Assembly: GCA_030431855.1 (NCBI GenBank) | Contig: JAUIII010000006.1 | Span: 1-48,386, forward strand | DNA: 48,386 nucleotides | Direction of reading: 5' to 3' | Origin: a bacterium | GTDB taxonomy: Bacteria; Patescibacteriota; Saccharimonadia; Saccharimonadales; Saccharimonadaceae | Shown: positions 45,976 through 48,386 of the stretch, piece by piece | Layout of the letters: each line of letters starts with the position of its first letter | How positions within the stretch are numbered: position 1 is the stretch's first letter | Notes under the pieces: generated by a model | The model's input: only the letters and a program-made list of their open reading frames with translations | What the model was told of the DNA's origin: nothing | Database searches by the model: none | Translations under genes and position numbers: made by a program

Positions 45976-46433
45976 TCTTTGACCGTCTCTGCCCCCACCA
46001 TGCCAGCCGATTGGGACGCCTTTATCAGAACTTCTCGTACGACGTCTAGGTTTAAATCTTCAAGTTTCTTGAATCGGATACAACTTTTGCCGGTACTTAC
46101 TTTGCCAAGCTTGTCGCTGTAGATTTCTGCCAGATATTCGTCGCCATCGACCGCACACACATAGAGGCTGACGTAATTCTTTTGATTGGCGAGTGCCACG
46201 ATCGGCCAGCTTTTCGCTTGCTTTGTGCGCTTATCAAAATATTTAAACTCGCCGTAGCCGAGCATATTGTAAGCAAAGTAGGGCGTAAACGAAGGCACCG
46301 CTTTTTGAATAAAATCGTGCATGAAATCGATAGTTTTTTTTCTATCGTCTGGCACTCCAGCAAGATACGAATCCACGCTATCTGCGGTATTTTTTGCGAA
46401 CATATTCATACGCAGGCTACATCCAAACACCAA
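45972..46433 (-). CDS. DUF1801-family protein
   Basis: YLAGVPDDRKKTIDFMHDFIQKAVPSFTPYFAYNMLGYGEFKYFD...KNYVSLYV; true start may be 46409. Confidence 0.75.
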   Translation of the reverse strand: MVFGCSLRMNMFAKNTADSVDSYLAGVPDDRKKTIDFMHDFIQKAVPSFTPYFAYNMLGYGEFKYFDKRTKQAKSWPIVALANQKNYVSLYVCAVDGDEYLAEIYSDKLGKVSTGKSCIRFKKLEDLNLDVVREVLIKASQSAGMVGAETVKD

Positions 46434-46848
46434 GAATGACGGTCATCACAGCTATGGATACCATGTCGTGGCCAGCATCAATTACGCTCAGGCTGTCGGG
46501 TTTACGCGCGAAGCCATTGTGTATAAAATGTGCGCCTCCACGAAGTACAAGCCCTAACAACAATCCAAACCACAAACTATCCATAAATCCGCTGATTCCA
46601 AGGCTAGTAAGCAGAGAGGCGATTAAAAGTGCTGTAACCAGCGAAGTAAGCAGCATGACGCCAAAAGTTTTGGGCATTCCTGTGGGATCGTTCATGTCTG
46701 ATTCCTTTAGGCCTACCATCTTCGCCCATGATTTGCCAAAACCGATTTTGAAATCGTACCATACATAGCCAACAGGCATTGTAGATAGAACCGCTACCAA
46801 GATAGCCCACCAATTAAGTTGATTAATGTTTGCAAGTAATGCTTCCAT
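46417..46848 (-). CDS. DUF1761-family membrane protein
   Basis: NWWAILVAVLSTMPVGYVWYDFKIGFGKSWAKMVGL and following hydrophobic helices. Confidence 0.8.
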   Translation of the reverse strand: MEALLANINQLNWWAILVAVLSTMPVGYVWYDFKIGFGKSWAKMVGLKESDMNDPTGMPKTFGVMLLTSLVTALLIASLLTSLGISGFMDSLWFGLLLGLVLRGGAHFIHNGFARKPDSLSVIDAGHDMVSIAVMTVILGVWM

Positions 46849-46934
46849 AGCTCACTCCTCCATTAATTGTTGTATGTAGTATACATCTTTTACTTAGCCA
46901 GAGTATACTAAGTCTTATAAACAGGAGGTCAGCT

Positions 46935-47198
46935 ATGGATACTTCAAAATCACTCGATGGCATGTGCGAAAGCTGCTTGATGCCCTTTAAAAAGGACCCA
47001 TTGGGTGCTGGTAGAGAACATGAAAAATATTGCAGCTACTGCTATAGCGATGGGCGTTTGGTATATGAAGGCGACGACGTGAAAGAGTTCAAGCGTGGCA
47101 TGGTAGATGCCATTGTGGCGCGTGGCGAAAGCAAAACCAAGGCAAAGTTCTATGCATTTATGGCAGGGTTTGCGCCTCGCTGGAAGCAAAAGAAATGA
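46935..47198 (+). CDS. Zinc-ribbon domain protein
   Basis: MCESCLMPFKKDPLGAGREHEKYCSYCYSDGRL (C-x2-C ... C-x2-C). Confidence 0.8.
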   Translation: MDTSKSLDGMCESCLMPFKKDPLGAGREHEKYCSYCYSDGRLVYEGDDVKEFKRGMVDAIVARGESKTKAKFYAFMAGFAPRWKQKK

Positions 47199-47533
47199 CT
47201 GTCGACGAATATCTGCAGCAATTTTCTGGTGAGATTAGGGCTCGACTCGATACCATGCGGGAAGTAATTACGACGCAAGCACCAAATGCCGAAGAGTCAC
47301 TAAGCTACGGGCTGGTCGGCTACAAACTGAGTAATAAACCGCTGGTATATTTTGGCGGATTCAAAGAACACGTGGGTTTTTACGCCACGCCGAATGGTCA
47401 CGAAGCTTTCAAGGAAAAGTTTGCCAGGTATAAACAGGGCAAAGGCTCTGTGCAGTTTCCACTGAGCGAACCATTACCGGTAGAATTAATCAAAGATGTG
47501 GTGAAATACCGCATAGCGCAACTAACTACATAA
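47195..47533 (+). CDS. DUF1801-family protein
   Basis: TVDEYLQQFSGEIRARLDTMREVITTQAPNAEESLSYGLVGYKLSNKPLVYFGGFKEHVGFYATPNGHEAFK. Confidence 0.88.
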   Translation: MTVDEYLQQFSGEIRARLDTMREVITTQAPNAEESLSYGLVGYKLSNKPLVYFGGFKEHVGFYATPNGHEAFKEKFARYKQGKGSVQFPLSEPLPVELIKDVVKYRIAQLTT

Positions 47534-47543
47534 AGGGGGAAAT

Positions 47544-47963
47544 ATGGATATCAATGTAAACCTATGGGCGGTACTAGCAGCAACTGTGGTGATGTTTGCG
47601 ATCGGCGCATTTTGGTATATGGTGCCGTTCGGAAAAATTTGGGGTAAAATTCATGGGTTCGACAAGCTCAGCAAATCTGAGCAAGATAAGATGCAAAAAG
47701 CCATGGGCCCATGGTACGGCGTTCAGCTTGCTGTCACGGTAATCTCGGCGTTTGTCTTGGCGCACTTTATAAGTGCTATGCCAGAAGTCGAATACTGGAA
47801 GATCGCATTCTTTGTGTGGCTCGGGTTTGTACTACCAACGACCGCGAGCAACATGATATTTGGCGGTGCTCCAGAAGGCTATGTGTGGCATAAAATTGCA
47901 ATTACCAGCGGTGAGTCTTTGGTCCACCTGCTAGCGGCGGCGTGGGTAATCTCTCTGTTCTGA
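47544..47963 (+). CDS. DUF1761-family membrane protein
   Basis: NLWAVLAATVVMFAIGAFWYMVPFGKIWGKIHGFDKLSKSEQDKMQKAMGPWYGVQLA. Confidence 0.82.
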   Translation: MDINVNLWAVLAATVVMFAIGAFWYMVPFGKIWGKIHGFDKLSKSEQDKMQKAMGPWYGVQLAVTVISAFVLAHFISAMPEVEYWKIAFFVWLGFVLPTTASNMIFGGAPEGYVWHKIAITSGESLVHLLAAAWVISLF

Positions 47964-48386
47964 TGCGGTATGTTTGCTTGATAAGGGGTATCAACGTAGG
48001 CGGCAACAACAAAGTTGCCATGCCCCAGCTGAAAGCGTGTTTTGAGCAGGCGGGCTTTCGTAGCGTCTCAACCTACATCAATAGCGGCAACGTGCTATTC
48101 GATAGCGACGAAGCCGACGTTGTCGAGCTGATAGACCGCTGCGAACAAGCAATTGAAAACAAGTTCGGTTTTTCGGTAGTATGTATGGTTCTATCAGCAG
48201 TCGATTATGTAGATGCGCTAGAGCACGCGCCCGCGTGGTGGGATGAGAACAAAAGTGACAAAAACAATGCAATATTTGTGATACCTCCGGCAACTCCTGC
48301 AGATATCGATACGGCAATTGGGGGTTCCAAGCCGGAGTACGAAAAAATAGCCGTACACGGACAGGTGGTATTCTGGACAGCGCCAC
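47963..48386 (+). CDS. DUF1697-family protein, truncated by the window edge
   Basis: Open frame from ATG 47963 (TGATG overlap): MRYVCLIRGINVGGNNKVAMPQLKACFEQAGFRSVSTYINSGNVLFDS...; not in the ORF track because no stop lies in the window. Confidence 0.88.
   Translation, partial: MRYVCLIRGINVGGNNKVAMPQLKACFEQAGFRSVSTYINSGNVLFDSDEADVVELIDRCEQAIENKFGFSVVCMVLSAVDYVDALEHAPAWWDENKSDKNNAIFVIPPATPADIDTAIGGSKPEYEKIAVHGQVVFWTAP

Noticed and set aside
48078-48386. 102-aa minus-strand ORF at the right edge
   Set aside because: Antisense to the recognisable DUF1697-like frame on the plus strand; Arg/Leu/His-rich spurious composition.

Overview
The window is compact, gene-dense bacterial DNA of moderate GC content using the standard bacterial code (TGA is a stop). 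Gene content suggests Candidatus Saccharibacteria/Patescibacteria (TM7); this is inferred from gene content and not tested. Recognisable genes include part of glycolysis (pyk, pgk, tpiA), a fungal-type GH5 glucanase, UvrD/PcrA, an Rpf/YabE-like G5 protein next to rsmA, metG and tatD, a cysteine desulfurase/DUF218/mnmA set, alaS, an actin-like FtsA/PilM protein with a 'baseplate J-like' membrane partner, ruvX and mltG, a LysM-CHAP hydrolase, obgE, an ExoI-like nuclease, uvrA, DedA, rplY, a tandem ABC exporter pair and a Fur/DUF2202/thioredoxin stress locus. A partial DUF1697 gene runs off the right edge and is missing from the ORF track. I saw no rRNA, tRNA, CRISPR array or transposase. The main points for follow-up are: (1) a 0.7-kb cassette between obgE and the ExoI gene, with GC-rich micro-ORFs carrying Shine-Dalgarno sites, strong inverted repeats and terminators; (2) widespread TATAAT-like boxes 6-8 nt before start codons, predicting leaderless mRNAs; (3) a ~230-nt leader ahead of the LysM-CHAP gene, whose reading frame appears to start at ATT; (4) a 33-bp perfect palindrome abutting the fur start codon; (5) five of eight convergent gene pairs with stop codons interlocked in the same 4 bp; (6) the actin-like/J-like envelope gene pair; (7) a candidate leader peptide ahead of the ABC exporters. 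All family calls come from reading motifs in the translated sequences; no database search was run.
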